From a virus, in IMG/VR virus record IMGVR_UViG_3300029267_004179, positions 40,020 to 104,019 of that record: a stretch of DNA of 64,000 nucleotides; one strand, given 5' to 3'. Shown here in pieces: positions 1-10,666 of the stretch; position 1 is the stretch's first letter, and each line of letters begins with the position of its first letter. The position numbers were made by a program, and so were the translations under genes. The notes beneath the pieces were generated by a model. The model was not told the DNA's origin. It saw only the letters and a list, made by a program, of their open reading frames with translations, and searched no databases.

Positions 1-3000
1 GCCTTGAGTCAAGAATGAAAAAGGGTCTTGGTGCTGGTAAAGCTGCAAAGGATATGGAGTCATTGGCAAGAGCTACCAAAATGACCCGCCTTGAAGTTGC
101 CCGTTTTCAAGCAAAGGTAGGAAATTATTCCGGTGCTTTGGCTACTCTTTCTGGCGGTGCCAAAAAAGCCTATAATTCTTTGTTCAGTTTGAAAACTATG
201 TTTGCATCTATGGGTGCTGCTATGGCTACCGGCGCAATCATCACTGCCGGTAAGAACTTCGAACAAACAATGGCGATAGTTCGAGGTGTCACTGGCGCTA
301 CCATAGAAGAGTTTGATGAGTTGTCTGCTGCTGCCCGCAGAATGGGTGAACAAACAGAATGGTCTGCAACACAAGCTGGTGATTCACTTCGATTTCTTGC
401 TATGGCCGGTTTTACCGTACAAGAAGCAATCACTGCCCTTCCATCTACCCTTAATCTTGCTACTGCTGGAAACCTTGAGCTTGGCCGTGCTGCCGATATT
501 GCATCTAATGCTATGACTGCATTAGGGCTTTCTGCGGAAGACCTTTCAAGAGTTAATGATGTCTTTGTCGCTACAGCTACCAGAAGTAATTCAACTGTTG
601 AAATGCTTGCTGAATCCTTTAAATATGTTGCGCCTACCGCAAAAGCACTGGGTTATGAAGTTGAAGAGCTTAATGCTTATCTTGGAAAGTTGCATGATGC
701 TGGCATTCAAGGTTCTATGGCAGGTACACAATTAAATCAAGCTATGCTAAGAACTCATAAAGTCTTTAAGAAGCTTGGTATAGATGGTGAAGGAAAGAGT
801 TTGCTTGATGCTCTTGAGGCAATGAAAGAGGCACAATGGGGTGTCAACGAAGTAATGGGGGTCTTCGCCGGTCGTGGTGGCAGGGCTATCCTTACATTGA
901 TGGATATGACCGATGGTATTAATAGTTTAACAGAAGCAAATAAAAACTCTGCCGGGGAAGCAAAACGACTTGCAGATATAATGCGGGATACTGTTCACGG
1001 TAGTTTTAAAAGGGTCGCTTCTGTTATTGAATCGGTAATGCTTGATATATTTGAAGAGTATAAAGGTAGCTTAAAAGAACTTTTACAAGATACTGCCGAA
1101 TGGATAGAACAAAACAAGACTGGCCTTGTTGGGTTTGTGACTGCTCTTGGAGAAGGGGCAAAAACAGCTACTGATTCTCTTGCAGCTATTGGTGGTTCTC
1201 TTGATGCTATCAGAAAGAGTTCTGGTTTTATTGGAGATTCATTTTCCGACCATCCTGAAATCTTGACCTTTGGCATGATGGGTCTTTTCCTTTTTGGAGT
1301 TCAAGGCGGTGCTGTTGTAGGCACACTTGCAATGGTTGTTAATTATTTGAATGATGCCTCCAAAATGGCTGGAATGATAGCCGGTGGTGCTGTTGATTTT
1401 TCTACTTTTATGGATAGTAATAATAAGGATATGAAGGAGTTAATTGTGGCATTTGAAAGGGGCGGCAATGCCGGTGTTGAATTTGTAGAAAAGCAGAGAA
1501 GAATCAAGGAACTTCAAATTTATTACGCTGACTTAAGAACAGAACTTAAGAAGACAACTGATATGCAAGATAGTTGGAGAGGAAGTTTTGTCAGTTCTTT
1601 TTATACAAAAGGTGACGACCCATATTCAAAGGAACTTGAAAAGACAAAAACAAAGATAATAGAAGTTAAGGCTGAGTTGGGTTTACTTCAAGCTCAGTCT
1701 GAAAATTATATAGATGTTTGGCAACATAAAGCTCAAGATATTTCAGCCCCATTAAGAAAACAAACAACTGAAACACTTCTTGCTTCTAAAGCAATGAAAG
1801 CATATAATGACAGTATTTATGCAATGAGGGGTAAACAAGAAGTAGTACCGGCAGACAACAGTAAATCTTTGGCTAAAATGGAAAAATATATCGAGGAAGT
1901 AAAAACCTTAAATATGTCCGCAAGGGAAGCGGATTTATATGATCAACAAAAGTGGTATGAAGAAAGACTCACTCATTTTGAAAAGTACGGTGGTGACATT
2001 GAAGCTCTTAACAAAGCAAACAACAAAACTATATCTGAAATAAATAAGAAGTACAGAAAAGACGCAATCAATGCTGATAAAAAAGCTTATGATAAACGCC
2101 TCAAGGCGATGGAAGATTATAAAAAGGGAATTCAGTCATATGCTGATGATTGGGCAGATATAAACAAAGAACTTGCGGTAGGTTTTGCTATTTCCCCCGA
2201 AGCAAACGAAGAAAGAACTGATTTTATGGAAGTGCAAAACGAATGGGACAGTATCACAGTTGATATTGAAAATGCAGCAAAAGAAGCAAGAGAAATCTGG
2301 AGGGATGCCTCTGAAGATATATCGGAAGACCTGTCTGATGCTTTCGGTAGTTTTATTGATGGGACTTATGATTCATGGGATGATCTTGTTGACCATATGA
2401 TGTCTACCTTTCAAGGTGCTGCTACTGAAATAGCAAATAAACAAATTAAAATGCTCTTTACTGATCCTGGCGGTGAAGAAATAAAAATGACTGAGATGGA
2501 AAAGTATGCTGCTGGTGGAGGTGCCATTGCTTCTGCATTTCAGGCTTATCAAAGTGCAAAACAAGGACAGGCAGGTGCAGCTATAGCTCAAGGCGTAGGT
2601 GCAGCATTGATGGCCTATGCTGCGGCGTCTGGGAGTGCCTATGTTATGATGGCGGCGGCAGTGGTGTCTGCTTTGGGTGGTCTTTTTGGTTCTCCTTCAG
2701 GTGGTGGTGGAATGAGACAATGGCAAGTAAGATATGATCCTTATAGGAGAATGACAGATGAAGAGCTTGCCATAGCGAAGAGGGAAGCATATGAACGTGG
2801 TGAGTATTATGAGCCCAGATATGCAAGGGGAAAGGAATCAGCCGAAGGTGGTCTTTGGATACTCCCGATAATTGACAGGGAGGGCAAGCCAGTAGAAGGA
2901 ACATATGACTGGAGAAGGCCGGTTGCTGAAGCTTTGCCAGCACCACAGACAGGATTTTGGGAAGCGTGGGGAGAAGGGTTTGAGCCTGTTGGTGATTCAA

Positions 3001-6000
3001 AGCAAAGGGCTATGATTGATGAAATCAACGAAACAATAGGCAAGGTTCAATCTGAAATATGGGATACTGTTAATGAATGGTTGAAAAACTTTTCCGATGC
3101 TGTTCAAGAGTCATTCCGTGCAAGAATGGAGACGATAGTTGTTAAGCTGTTTGATGTAACAAGAGGCGAAACGCTTTTTGTTACCACTGAAGATTACACC
3201 TATTGGATGAAAGAAGTGAGTCAACATGCTCAAGAAAAGTTTTTTCTTGCTATCCTTAACCCATTACGATTCACAATAATAGATGTTTTTGAAGAACTGG
3301 AAGAAAAATTTGGCAAACAAATAATAGGTGGATTCAATGTTGAAACTATACTTCAGGATGGAGAAATAGTTGATACGATAAGGAACTTTACAACTCAAGC
3401 GTTCGGGGTAAGTGCCAATTCTGTAATGGGGCGGTATTTAAGGTTTCTTGAAGAGTCAATGCAAAAGGAAGAAATGACACCTGAAGAAGTGGATAAATTA
3501 ATGCAGGTTCTTGCACAATTTAATGCAGCTTATACTAAAATGATGGAAGTTTATCAAGGGGTCATTGATCATACACAAAGTATTATATCTGATAGAACAG
3601 AATATGAACAGGCTTTATATGATATTCAAGAGTACTACCAAGATGCCTATGACACCTTAAAGGAGCTTGGTGCAAGTGAAGAACTACTTCTTGGCATTCG
3701 TGAGCAGGAAAGACAGGCAAATGAAAAGATAGTAAATGAGTTTGCAAAGGGTAGAAAAGAAATTGAATCAGAAATGAATCAGTATATTGAAGCTATCACA
3801 AATCCACTTGAAGGACTTGCGCTCGAATTGGATACGGTAAACACTCAATTTGATGCTTGGATAAGTAGCCTAAAGGAGCTTGGTGCAAGTCAAGCGGAAT
3901 TGGAACATGCCGAGGTGGAAAGGCATAGAGCCATTACTGCTGCAATAGAGAGTTATTATGGTAGTCTTTTAACGAGCTTGGTCAGTCCATTTCAAGAATT
4001 GGCAAAAAGTATTGAAGAACTTCAAGCTGAAATATCCGGCGCTTCTGAAGTAGATGTCCTTTCGAAAAAGTTAAATGAAATGAGAAAGGAAATGGGGATT
4101 GCCGGTGCAGAAGATTTGTTTGATTTTGGATGGCTTGGTGAAAACTTGGTAAAGAAAATTGAAACAGGTATAAGTGAACCGGCAAAGGAAGCTGTTGCCG
4201 CCTTATTTGGTGAAGGAAATGATCCGGGTGGTAATATAATAAGACCTTGGGATAGACATCCAGAACTTGGACCTACACCGGGAGTTATCAGTCCTTCTGC
4301 TGAACCGGAAGTTGCCGAGAATCAAGGAAAACAAGCTGCTGAAGTACTCAAAGAATACATTACTTCATGGACGCTTGGACTCCTTGAAAAAGGATCGATG
4401 GTTACAGAAGAAGCAATGAATGAAGCAATAGCAATGTGGTACCGGAATAATAGAGAGTTGGCAGGAATAGAAGCAATAAATGAAGAGATGATCACCGATC
4501 TTATTTCATCCTTAATGGGTAGTCTTGTCGAACCTTATGTTGAGGCTGCAAGGCAAGAAAAGTTTGGGCAGGTTTATAGTGAGGCTGTTGATTTTATAAA
4601 AAGGGAAATTCAAAGAGTATTTATAAGTGAAACCGGGGCTGGTGAAAAGACTTTCGCAGAGGCAGATGTAGAGCAAATAAAGAAACAGATATGGACAAAA
4701 ATGACTCAGGCAATTCCTGATGTTGATGTTATCAGAAATATCTTCTCTTCCATTTGGGATAGGTTATGGGAAGAATATACAGGGGGATATGCCGGTGTTG
4801 CTGGCGGCGTCGGGATTGATAAGGGGTTTGAAGGTCAAATTGATAGTTCTGTTAAGGCGCTTGTTGAAGAAGGTGTATCTCAGGAAGATATAGTTGAATA
4901 CTTAACTGTCCTGCGGGATTACTACAAGTCATTCTTTAAACAATTAAAGGATGATTGGGGAAAATGGGATAGTGTTAAAACAAACGCAGAAGAGGCAATT
5001 AATTTGATATCTACTGCATTAGAGCCTCAACGGTCGGTTTTGCAGAAGATACCCCAACTTATGGGTGAAAGCATAGAAGATATTGATGACTATATAAACA
5101 ATCTTAATGAATGGGTAACTGAAGCAAAGGCAGTTAAGACAAGTTTTGAAACATTTGCAAAAGGAGTACAGGAAGCAAAATTTAATATTAAAAAGACAAC
5201 CTACCTTGCCGGTAAGACAATTGAAGAGCAGGTAGGCGCTTATGATGACTATTTAAGTCTTGCATATAGTGAACTCCAAGGTGCTTATTATGGTGACCGT
5301 CCTGAAGAAGCCTTGGAGCTGATGAGCAGAATGCAAACACTTTTGATGGAAAGGTATAATCTTGAAAATCAATTAATTGAGGAGACCTACGGTAATATGA
5401 AAAACATAGAAGCCATAGTGACTTCAATAACAGACAAAATTCGGCAATTACGATATTCAGAATATAATTTACAGCTGCCGGTACAAAAGGCAGAGATTGC
5501 GACGGAAGATTATGCTACACTCCTTCAAGCTGCTCGAAGTGGAGATGCTGCGGATATTAATAAATATATTGGATTTATTGATACCTATTTGCGACAATCC
5601 ATGGATGCTTATAAATCGAACGAACAGTACCAAGAAATTTGGGAACAAGTAAACGATGATCTTGAAAGCCTTAATCTTACAATGCAAGCCTATACTTCCG
5701 AAGATACCATTTATTTGCAGAAGCTTAATGAGGCTGCCGACTATACCAACAATTGGCTTGAAAAAATCCAAGAGCATGCTGAGGAAGAAGGAGAAGAGAT
5801 GGGTCAAATTATAGGCGACCAGTCTGATACCCTTAAAAAACTACTCGGTAGATCGGGAGTTATAAACAGAAGTCTTGAAACGATAAACAATTCGATAAGT
5901 AATGTAGCATTGGCAATCAATAATCTTGAAGACCATTTGGCTTCAGCTATAGAAGGGATGGAAGGCGGCGGCGGTCTTGGCGGGTATACAGGTGGTTTAT

Positions 6001-6527
6001 CCGAGTCTGACAGATCGATTTTGAACGAACTTGCTACTCGATACTTTGATCCTGGTACGGGAGCCGAAGCGTTTACTGAAAGCATAAGTGAATTGGCGGT
6101 TCTTTATCAGCAATTGATGGCGGGTGGTGCAGATGCTTGGAGTGCTGCTGCATCTACATTTGGTTTGACAACCGAAAGATACCGGGCTGATTTTGAACTA
6201 CTCAAAAGTATTCTTCATTTTCAGGGCGGCGGTATGGCTAAAGGCCCGGATGAAGGGTATCCAGCTATATTGCATGGCATTGAGGCAGTTATCCCTATGA
6301 ATGGTGCAAATATTCCTGTCCAAATAGTTGGTGGTGGAAAGGATGCCACTTTGTTGGATGAGGTCAAAAAATCAAATCTTCTTCTTTCGGCATTGCTTAA
6401 CAAGGATAGCAAGGTTGATGTTCATATAGGAAATGAGAAATTTAAAGGAACTATCCGGAAAGAAGCGAATCAGCTTATGGTTGAGGTCCATGACCGTGGC
6501 GCTTATGGCAAAATGGTTGTGCCTTAA
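1..6527 (+). CDS. Phage tail tape-measure protein (5' end outside window)
   Basis: Scaffold that sets tail length and is expelled during DNA delivery. The N-terminal ~340 residues have the conserved tape-measure core (FEQTMAIVRGVTGAT, GDSLRFLAMAGF, ASNAMTALGL, FAGRGGRAILTL). Two hydrophobic stretches lie near residues 415-445 and 835-895, as expected for a protein that inserts in a membrane; the rest is mostly charged coiled coil. The first ATG is at 15 (2170 residues from there), but the frame is open to base 1 and no ribosome site precedes that ATG, so the gene probably begins upstream. The length implies a long non-contractile tail. Confidence 0.95.
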   Translation, partial: LESRMKKGLGAGKAAKDMESLARATKMTRLEVARFQAKVGNYSGALATLSGGAKKAYNSLFSLKTMFASMGAAMATGAIITAGKNFEQTMAIVRGVTGATIEEFDELSAAARRMGEQTEWSATQAGDSLRFLAMAGFTVQEAITALPSTLNLATAGNLELGRAADIASNAMTALGLSAEDLSRVNDVFVATATRSNSTVEMLAESFKYVAPTAKALGYEVEELNAYLGKLHDAGIQGSMAGTQLNQAMLRTHKVFKKLGIDGEGKSLLDALEAMKEAQWGVNEVMGVFAGRGGRAILTLMDMTDGINSLTEANKNSAGEAKRLADIMRDTVHGSFKRVASVIESVMLDIFEEYKGSLKELLQDTAEWIEQNKTGLVGFVTALGEGAKTATDSLAAIGGSLDAIRKSSGFIGDSFSDHPEILTFGMMGLFLFGVQGGAVVGTLAMVVNYLNDASKMAGMIAGGAVDFSTFMDSNNKDMKELIVAFERGGNAGVEFVEKQRRIKELQIYYADLRTELKKTTDMQDSWRGSFVSSFYTKGDDPYSKELEKTKTKIIEVKAELGLLQAQSENYIDVWQHKAQDISAPLRKQTTETLLASKAMKAYNDSIYAMRGKQEVVPADNSKSLAKMEKYIEEVKTLNMSAREADLYDQQKWYEERLTHFEKYGGDIEALNKANNKTISEINKKYRKDAINADKKAYDKRLKAMEDYKKGIQSYADDWADINKELAVGFAISPEANEERTDFMEVQNEWDSITVDIENAAKEAREIWRDASEDISEDLSDAFGSFIDGTYDSWDDLVDHMMSTFQGAATEIANKQIKMLFTDPGGEEIKMTEMEKYAAGGGAIASAFQAYQSAKQGQAGAAIAQGVGAALMAYAAASGSAYVMMAAAVVSALGGLFGSPSGGGGMRQWQVRYDPYRRMTDEELAIAKREAYERGEYYEPRYARGKESAEGGLWILPIIDREGKPVEGTYDWRRPVAEALPAPQTGFWEAWGEGFEPVGDSKQRAMIDEINETIGKVQSEIWDTVNEWLKNFSDAVQESFRARMETIVVKLFDVTRGETLFVTTEDYTYWMKEVSQHAQEKFFLAILNPLRFTIIDVFEELEEKFGKQIIGGFNVETILQDGEIVDTIRNFTTQAFGVSANSVMGRYLRFLEESMQKEEMTPEEVDKLMQVLAQFNAAYTKMMEVYQGVIDHTQSIISDRTEYEQALYDIQEYYQDAYDTLKELGASEELLLGIREQERQANEKIVNEFAKGRKEIESEMNQYIEAITNPLEGLALELDTVNTQFDAWISSLKELGASQAELEHAEVERHRAITAAIESYYGSLLTSLVSPFQELAKSIEELQAEISGASEVDVLSKKLNEMRKEMGIAGAEDLFDFGWLGENLVKKIETGISEPAKEAVAALFGEGNDPGGNIIRPWDRHPELGPTPGVISPSAEPEVAENQGKQAAEVLKEYITSWTLGLLEKGSMVTEEAMNEAIAMWYRNNRELAGIEAINEEMITDLISSLMGSLVEPYVEAARQEKFGQVYSEAVDFIKREIQRVFISETGAGEKTFAEADVEQIKKQIWTKMTQAIPDVDVIRNIFSSIWDRLWEEYTGGYAGVAGGVGIDKGFEGQIDSSVKALVEEGVSQEDIVEYLTVLRDYYKSFFKQLKDDWGKWDSVKTNAEEAINLISTALEPQRSVLQKIPQLMGESIEDIDDYINNLNEWVTEAKAVKTSFETFAKGVQEAKFNIKKTTYLAGKTIEEQVGAYDDYLSLAYSELQGAYYGDRPEEALELMSRMQTLLMERYNLENQLIEETYGNMKNIEAIVTSITDKIRQLRYSEYNLQLPVQKAEIATEDYATLLQAARSGDAADINKYIGFIDTYLRQSMDAYKSNEQYQEIWEQVNDDLESLNLTMQAYTSEDTIYLQKLNEAADYTNNWLEKIQEHAEEEGEEMGQIIGDQSDTLKKLLGRSGVINRSLETINNSISNVALAINNLEDHLASAIEGMEGGGGLGGYTGGLSESDRSILNELATRYFDPGTGAEAFTESISELAVLYQQLMAGGADAWSAAASTFGLTTERYRADFELLKSILHFQGGGMAKGPDEGYPAILHGIEAVIPMNGANIPVQIVGGGKDATLLDEVKKSNLLLSALLNKDSKVDVHIGNEKFKGTIRKEANQLMVEVHDRGAYGKMVVP

Positions 6528-6552
6528 TCTTAAAATTAACCGTGTTAATTTA

Positions 6553-6625
6553 GCTTATATTAAACGATCTGATAAAAACTAATATAAGGGTATAGGGTAA
6601 AAATTTTATAGGGGTTAAAAAGGAA
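6553..6625 (+). promoter_or_regulatory. Conserved intergenic element, copy A (+)
   Basis: Contains GGGTAAAAATTTTATAGG preceded by ACTAATATAAGGGTATA and by a TATTAAACGATCTGATAA flank, followed by GGTTAAAAAGGAA just before the ATG at 6626. The same block recurs at six other intergenic sites. Its position right before a ribosome site suggests a promoter plus short leader; this role is inferred. Confidence 0.7.
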
Positions 6626-7897
6626 ATGCTTTTAATTGAAGTCACCATAAACGGAACAGTAAATTATCTTTCGATGGAAGGTATTGAATTGACGAGATGG
6701 TGGGATAACAAAGTGATTTCATTTACTGCTCCTAATTACACCATTAAGGATACTTATGGTGGTTATGTAGATGTTGAATTCGGAAACATAGAATTTTCAC
6801 CCGATCTTTTTCTTTCTCCTAATTGGCCTCCTCCTGCTGAATGCCCTATAGTTGTGAAATATACAGATACCGACGAAGCAAGTGCAGAGGTTCTTTTTGA
6901 TGGTACCTGCTATATCAGGAAAATAAACAGGGAATCAATAGTATATGACATCTTCGATGAAGCGTTTGATATAAATCTTTTGGATACTGCTGTTGATTAC
7001 AATGGGGATACCGTACCGTTACCAAGAGCTTTTGGGACTGTTACTTTTGTCAATCCGGTAAGACTACCGGATGCCGGTGGTTTCCCGATATGGCATAAAG
7101 GGAATATTCAAGGAGTACTTGGAACTAATTATTTCTGTTATGATGACGGAATAGATGTTTCAGTTAATTTCACCGATCTTGGCACTACCCTACAACAAAA
7201 CGTAGGGCTTGCCGGGGAACTTACATTATCAGGAGTTGGCCTTGAAACGACTCTTGACCAAGTTATGAGTTGGGGAGCTATAACTAAACTTGGTCTTGCC
7301 TATGATAATTCCGTTGGCAGGGTAGTGAGTCCACCAATTAATTATTGGGCGGCAGGGCAGGATAAAATAATATCTTTTTTATCAGATATATGCTTGTTTT
7401 TCACTCATCTTAATTATATCAGGAATAACACTCTTTATCTTGTAGATATGTTTCAAGATAATGGAACAAGAACTATTACTGAGTTTGAGTTCTTTCCTGC
7501 CGAGTATGATTATGAAGTCCCGATAAGGATAATAAAATCCGCATGGGAGAATCGCTTTTCTGTTTCTGAAACGATAGGGCAATATGTTAAGCATGTTCCT
7601 GATAAAACAGAAAGGACAACTGCTTTTCCGTATGGCAATTTAATGGAAGTAACACCATTCGATGATATCAAGTCAAATATAGAAGCTGCACTTGACAATA
7701 TATTACTTGTTCATCCAAAACCACGAGCAAGAGTTTCATTGCCTCTTTTGGGTAGTTTGCCTGTTCCCGGTGAAGCGATAACTCTTGAAGATACTTCACT
7801 TGCTGAAGATACAGATGTAGTTATAAGGTGCAGAAAAATTACTTACGATTTTAATAATGATGAAGTTGTAGTAGAAGGTGAAGGGACACTGACATAA
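6626..7897 (+). CDS. Putative tail/baseplate protein
   Basis: 423 residues, beta-rich and acidic, no signal peptide. It follows the tape measure and starts right after element copy A, with AAAGGAA spaced five bases before ATG. Distal-tail and hub genes usually sit here in siphoviruses, so a tail-tip role is likely, but I see no diagnostic motif. The stop overlaps the next start (TAATG), indicating translational coupling with the next structural gene. Confidence 0.6.
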   Translation: MLLIEVTINGTVNYLSMEGIELTRWWDNKVISFTAPNYTIKDTYGGYVDVEFGNIEFSPDLFLSPNWPPPAECPIVVKYTDTDEASAEVLFDGTCYIRKINRESIVYDIFDEAFDINLLDTAVDYNGDTVPLPRAFGTVTFVNPVRLPDAGGFPIWHKGNIQGVLGTNYFCYDDGIDVSVNFTDLGTTLQQNVGLAGELTLSGVGLETTLDQVMSWGAITKLGLAYDNSVGRVVSPPINYWAAGQDKIISFLSDICLFFTHLNYIRNNTLYLVDMFQDNGTRTITEFEFFPAEYDYEVPIRIIKSAWENRFSVSETIGQYVKHVPDKTERTTAFPYGNLMEVTPFDDIKSNIEAALDNILLVHPKPRARVSLPLLGSLPVPGEAITLEDTSLAEDTDVVIRCRKITYDFNNDEVVVEGEGTLT

Positions 7898-8868
7898 TGA
7901 AAGTAATTTATCCTGATAAAGTAACCGGCTTGACTCCATCATCTACCCCACTAACAGGGACAATAACCTTGACAAATGGTGGTAATGCGCTTCTTGGTGT
8001 CGGCACTTCTTTTACTACCGAGTTAACAAGTCAACAAGGGGATCAAATATATTTAGATGCTGATGGAGTGATAGTTGAGGTTGATGTGGTTGCAACTGAT
8101 CTTTTAGCTTCATTAACTGCTAATTACACTGGCGCTGGCGGTTCTGGGCCGGGAAGTATATATGAAGAAAAAGCGCTTTTCCCAAAGGAAAATGTTTCTG
8201 ATGATCATCCAAAGAAACCGTGGAAATCCGTATCAGATGATGCGACAATGCATGTGGCTGTTTCTGGCGGTAGTAATGCAATAGCAATCTTTGCAACAAA
8301 TGCTGAAACAATAACAGTTACAGTTATGAATGATATTGAAACGATTACTTTATGGGGGCCAGAAATATATGACTTACAGGGGATAGATACTTATTATGAA
8401 CTAATCACAGATACCGGTGAAAGATGGTATGTGCTTTGGGTAGATTATCCTTATCAAGCAAATCCTGTTAGTATAGTAGTTGATTTTGAATCACCGTCTG
8501 CAACAAGGGTAGGAATAATCAGAGCCGGTGCTACATATACTTTCCCAGACCCCAGATGGGGTTTGAGTGAAGGACTTGTTGACTACTCGATAATTAAGGA
8601 ATTAAGCAATGGTGCTACCTATATTCGCAAAAGAGATATAGTGAGAAAGTTTGATGGCGATATTACTATGGTAAGGGACCGTGATTTTTATAAGTTTATG
8701 CACAAGGTAATTAAGACAAAAGGACCGGGACCGCTTGCCTGGAAGGTATCAACTAATTTATCAAATTTCGATTGGGCTGTATTTGCAAGACCGCAAAACA
8801 TGCCGAGGGGAAGTCACACTTTCCCCGCTTGGAGTCGTGTCAATTTTCAATTACTTGAAGTTGTGTAG
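7897..8868 (+). CDS. Putative tail structural protein with N-terminal Thr/Gly-rich beta domain
   Basis: 323 residues. The N-terminus has a GTITLTNGGNALLGVGTSF strand pattern seen at the attachment ends of many tail fibre and collar-type proteins; the middle and C-terminus are beta-rich with aromatic residues (WGPEIYDLQG, RWYVLWVDYPY). Translationally coupled to the preceding tail gene. Function inferred from position and composition only. Confidence 0.55.
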   Translation: MKVIYPDKVTGLTPSSTPLTGTITLTNGGNALLGVGTSFTTELTSQQGDQIYLDADGVIVEVDVVATDLLASLTANYTGAGGSGPGSIYEEKALFPKENVSDDHPKKPWKSVSDDATMHVAVSGGSNAIAIFATNAETITVTVMNDIETITLWGPEIYDLQGIDTYYELITDTGERWYVLWVDYPYQANPVSIVVDFESPSATRVGIIRAGATYTFPDPRWGLSEGLVDYSIIKELSNGATYIRKRDIVRKFDGDITMVRDRDFYKFMHKVIKTKGPGPLAWKVSTNLSNFDWAVFARPQNMPRGSHTFPAWSRVNFQLLEVV

Positions 8869-8877
8869 GAGAATAAA

Positions 8878-9258
8878 ATGGGATCATATACTTGGAATGT
8901 CTTTCCGTTATCAGGGACTGCTAATTTTGAAGGAACTGCAAGGACTGCACTTGAGCAATGGAGAACCAATGCCAGTCTTATGGATAATGAGATAACTACA
9001 GCAAGGAGTACTTATCCGTCATTAAACGCAAGACTTGATGATATCCTTGGTAGTATCCCTCCTGGTACTATTACCTATGGGCAGTTGGACATCTTGAATG
9101 CTCCTACCGATACCTATCAACTTACCTATAATTTAGCAAGTGATAAGATGGAATGGGTAGTTCCTGGAGCTGCCGCTGATCCTGGCGATGTGCGTTTTGA
9201 AGCTGCTGATCCGAAACAATATCTTAATGAAAAATTAAGACAAAGATTTTTATTATAG
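8878..9258 (+). CDS. Small virion/tail-associated protein, unknown
   Basis: 126 residues, preceded by AGGAGAATAAA. Contains a YNLASDKMEWV segment reminiscent of the YDPATGKWVW-type strands of phage tail appendage proteins. Lies in the tail-appendage operon. No family recognised. Confidence 0.5.
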   Translation: MGSYTWNVFPLSGTANFEGTARTALEQWRTNASLMDNEITTARSTYPSLNARLDDILGSIPPGTITYGQLDILNAPTDTYQLTYNLASDKMEWVVPGAAADPGDVRFEAADPKQYLNEKLRQRFLL

Positions 9259-9267
9259 GAGGATAGT

Positions 9268-10002
9268 ATGCCTTTTGCTTATAATCGACTTGTTGAATGC
9301 AAAGCTATCGCAAATAGTGTTCAGACACAGTTTGCGAATCCGGCAGGAAAAACAACCTATATCAGAAGCATATCTATCCACAATGCTGCTGCTGTTACTA
9401 TTCCATTCGGATTGTATAATGTTCCTGATGTGGCCGGTGCAGTAGGTGTTGCTGGTGCTACAAATTGTTTCTATCTCAACACAATAGGACTACAACCGGG
9501 TGAGATATTAACTTTTGAATTTACTCCTCCAGGCATTATATTGGAGGATTTGAATGATACTATTCAAACCTACGCTTCTGACTTGACGGGTGCTTTGTCC
9601 TTTCAGATGTTCGGTGCTATTGAAACTACTATAGCACCGACTTTTAACTATAAGCGAATTATAGAGATGCAAGCCTTACCACTTGTAACAACTACGATCT
9701 TTGCCAATCCCGCAGCAACAACCACTTATATAAAACTTCTGATTCTTTGCAACCTTGACCCATCATCGAATTATGTGAGGGTTTGGAATGTTCCTGATGC
9801 TGCTGGTGCTGTTGGGGTAGTAAGTGATGGAACGCAGATTTTTGGTGATTCTGTTTTGGGGATGGCGGCAGAAGAAACAGTGATAATGGAGTTCCTTGAT
9901 GGCGGCTTGATGTTAGAGGATTTAAATGATACAATACAGGCAATTTCAGTTGCACCTACTACATGGAGTCCCACCATACAAGCATTTGGAGCGCAAGAAT
10001 AA
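9268..10002 (+). CDS. Virion protein with internal two-fold domain duplication
   Basis: 244 residues made of two homologous halves. Each half carries a TTYI strand, a VPD(V/A)AGAVGV loop and a (I/M)LEDLNDTIQ end (about residues 20-105 and 145-230). This suggests a tandem beta-sandwich decoration or appendage protein. AGGAGGATAGT precedes the start. Function unproven; the repeat is directly visible. Confidence 0.6.
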   Translation: MPFAYNRLVECKAIANSVQTQFANPAGKTTYIRSISIHNAAAVTIPFGLYNVPDVAGAVGVAGATNCFYLNTIGLQPGEILTFEFTPPGIILEDLNDTIQTYASDLTGALSFQMFGAIETTIAPTFNYKRIIEMQALPLVTTTIFANPAATTTYIKLLILCNLDPSSNYVRVWNVPDAAGAVGVVSDGTQIFGDSVLGMAAEETVIMEFLDGGLMLEDLNDTIQAISVAPTTWSPTIQAFGAQE

Positions 10003-10011
10003 GGAGAAGTC

Positions 10012-10665
10012 ATGAAACGGATTTACTTCAATGATAGTGATTTGGTTATCTATGCCCCAAATTGGGTGTCCGATCTTCGTAAAAAACCAAATAGTACAAA
10101 GAATACTCAGTTGGCAAGGATTCTTGATGGTAGTTTATCGGAAACGGCTGATACTGTTAAAGATCAAAATGATGAAGATGTTGAAATCATCGAAGTTGAA
10201 CCGATAGAAGTTCTTAATCAAGGGGTAGACAATGCCGGGGTGCCGTGGCTTGAGACTGAGGATGATATCGAAGATAAGTTGGATGATTTTGACATATTTG
10301 TTTGTGTTCCTGCATATCTTCATATCACTTTTAATACTGATTTTGTAGTAAAAAACGATGGTACCGATACTGTTGAGTTTGATATAGCTTTCAGGGAAGG
10401 AAGTGATCCTGCTTCAACCTTGATAGATACTGATGATGATTTTCAGGTGGTGATGACAGAGCTTGATTACGAGTCGGTTTATGATATTTTCACATTAACC
10501 GGGATATCCGGTGGTGAGAAAAAGGGCATCGAATATACAACTACCGGAAATCCAAAAAGGATACATATATCAGAAACCGACTTGAAAGAAATAGTTGTTG
10601 ATGGAACAGAAATGAAAGTAATTTTGGTTGGAAATGAATCAATAACCGTTTACAGGGAGTTATAA
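10012..10665 (+). CDS. Acidic protein of unknown function in tail operon
   Basis: 217 residues, strongly acidic with Asp/Glu-rich strands (NDEDVEIIEVEPIEV, ETEDDIEDKLDDFD). No motif recognised. AAGGAGAAGTC precedes ATG. Placed between two appendage-like genes, so probably virion-associated or an assembly partner. Confidence 0.5.
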   Translation: MKRIYFNDSDLVIYAPNWVSDLRKKPNSTKNTQLARILDGSLSETADTVKDQNDEDVEIIEVEPIEVLNQGVDNAGVPWLETEDDIEDKLDDFDIFVCVPAYLHITFNTDFVVKNDGTDTVEFDIAFREGSDPASTLIDTDDDFQVVMTELDYESVYDIFTLTGISGGEKKGIEYTTTGNPKRIHISETDLKEIVVDGTEMKVILVGNESITVYREL

Positions 10666-10666
10666 A

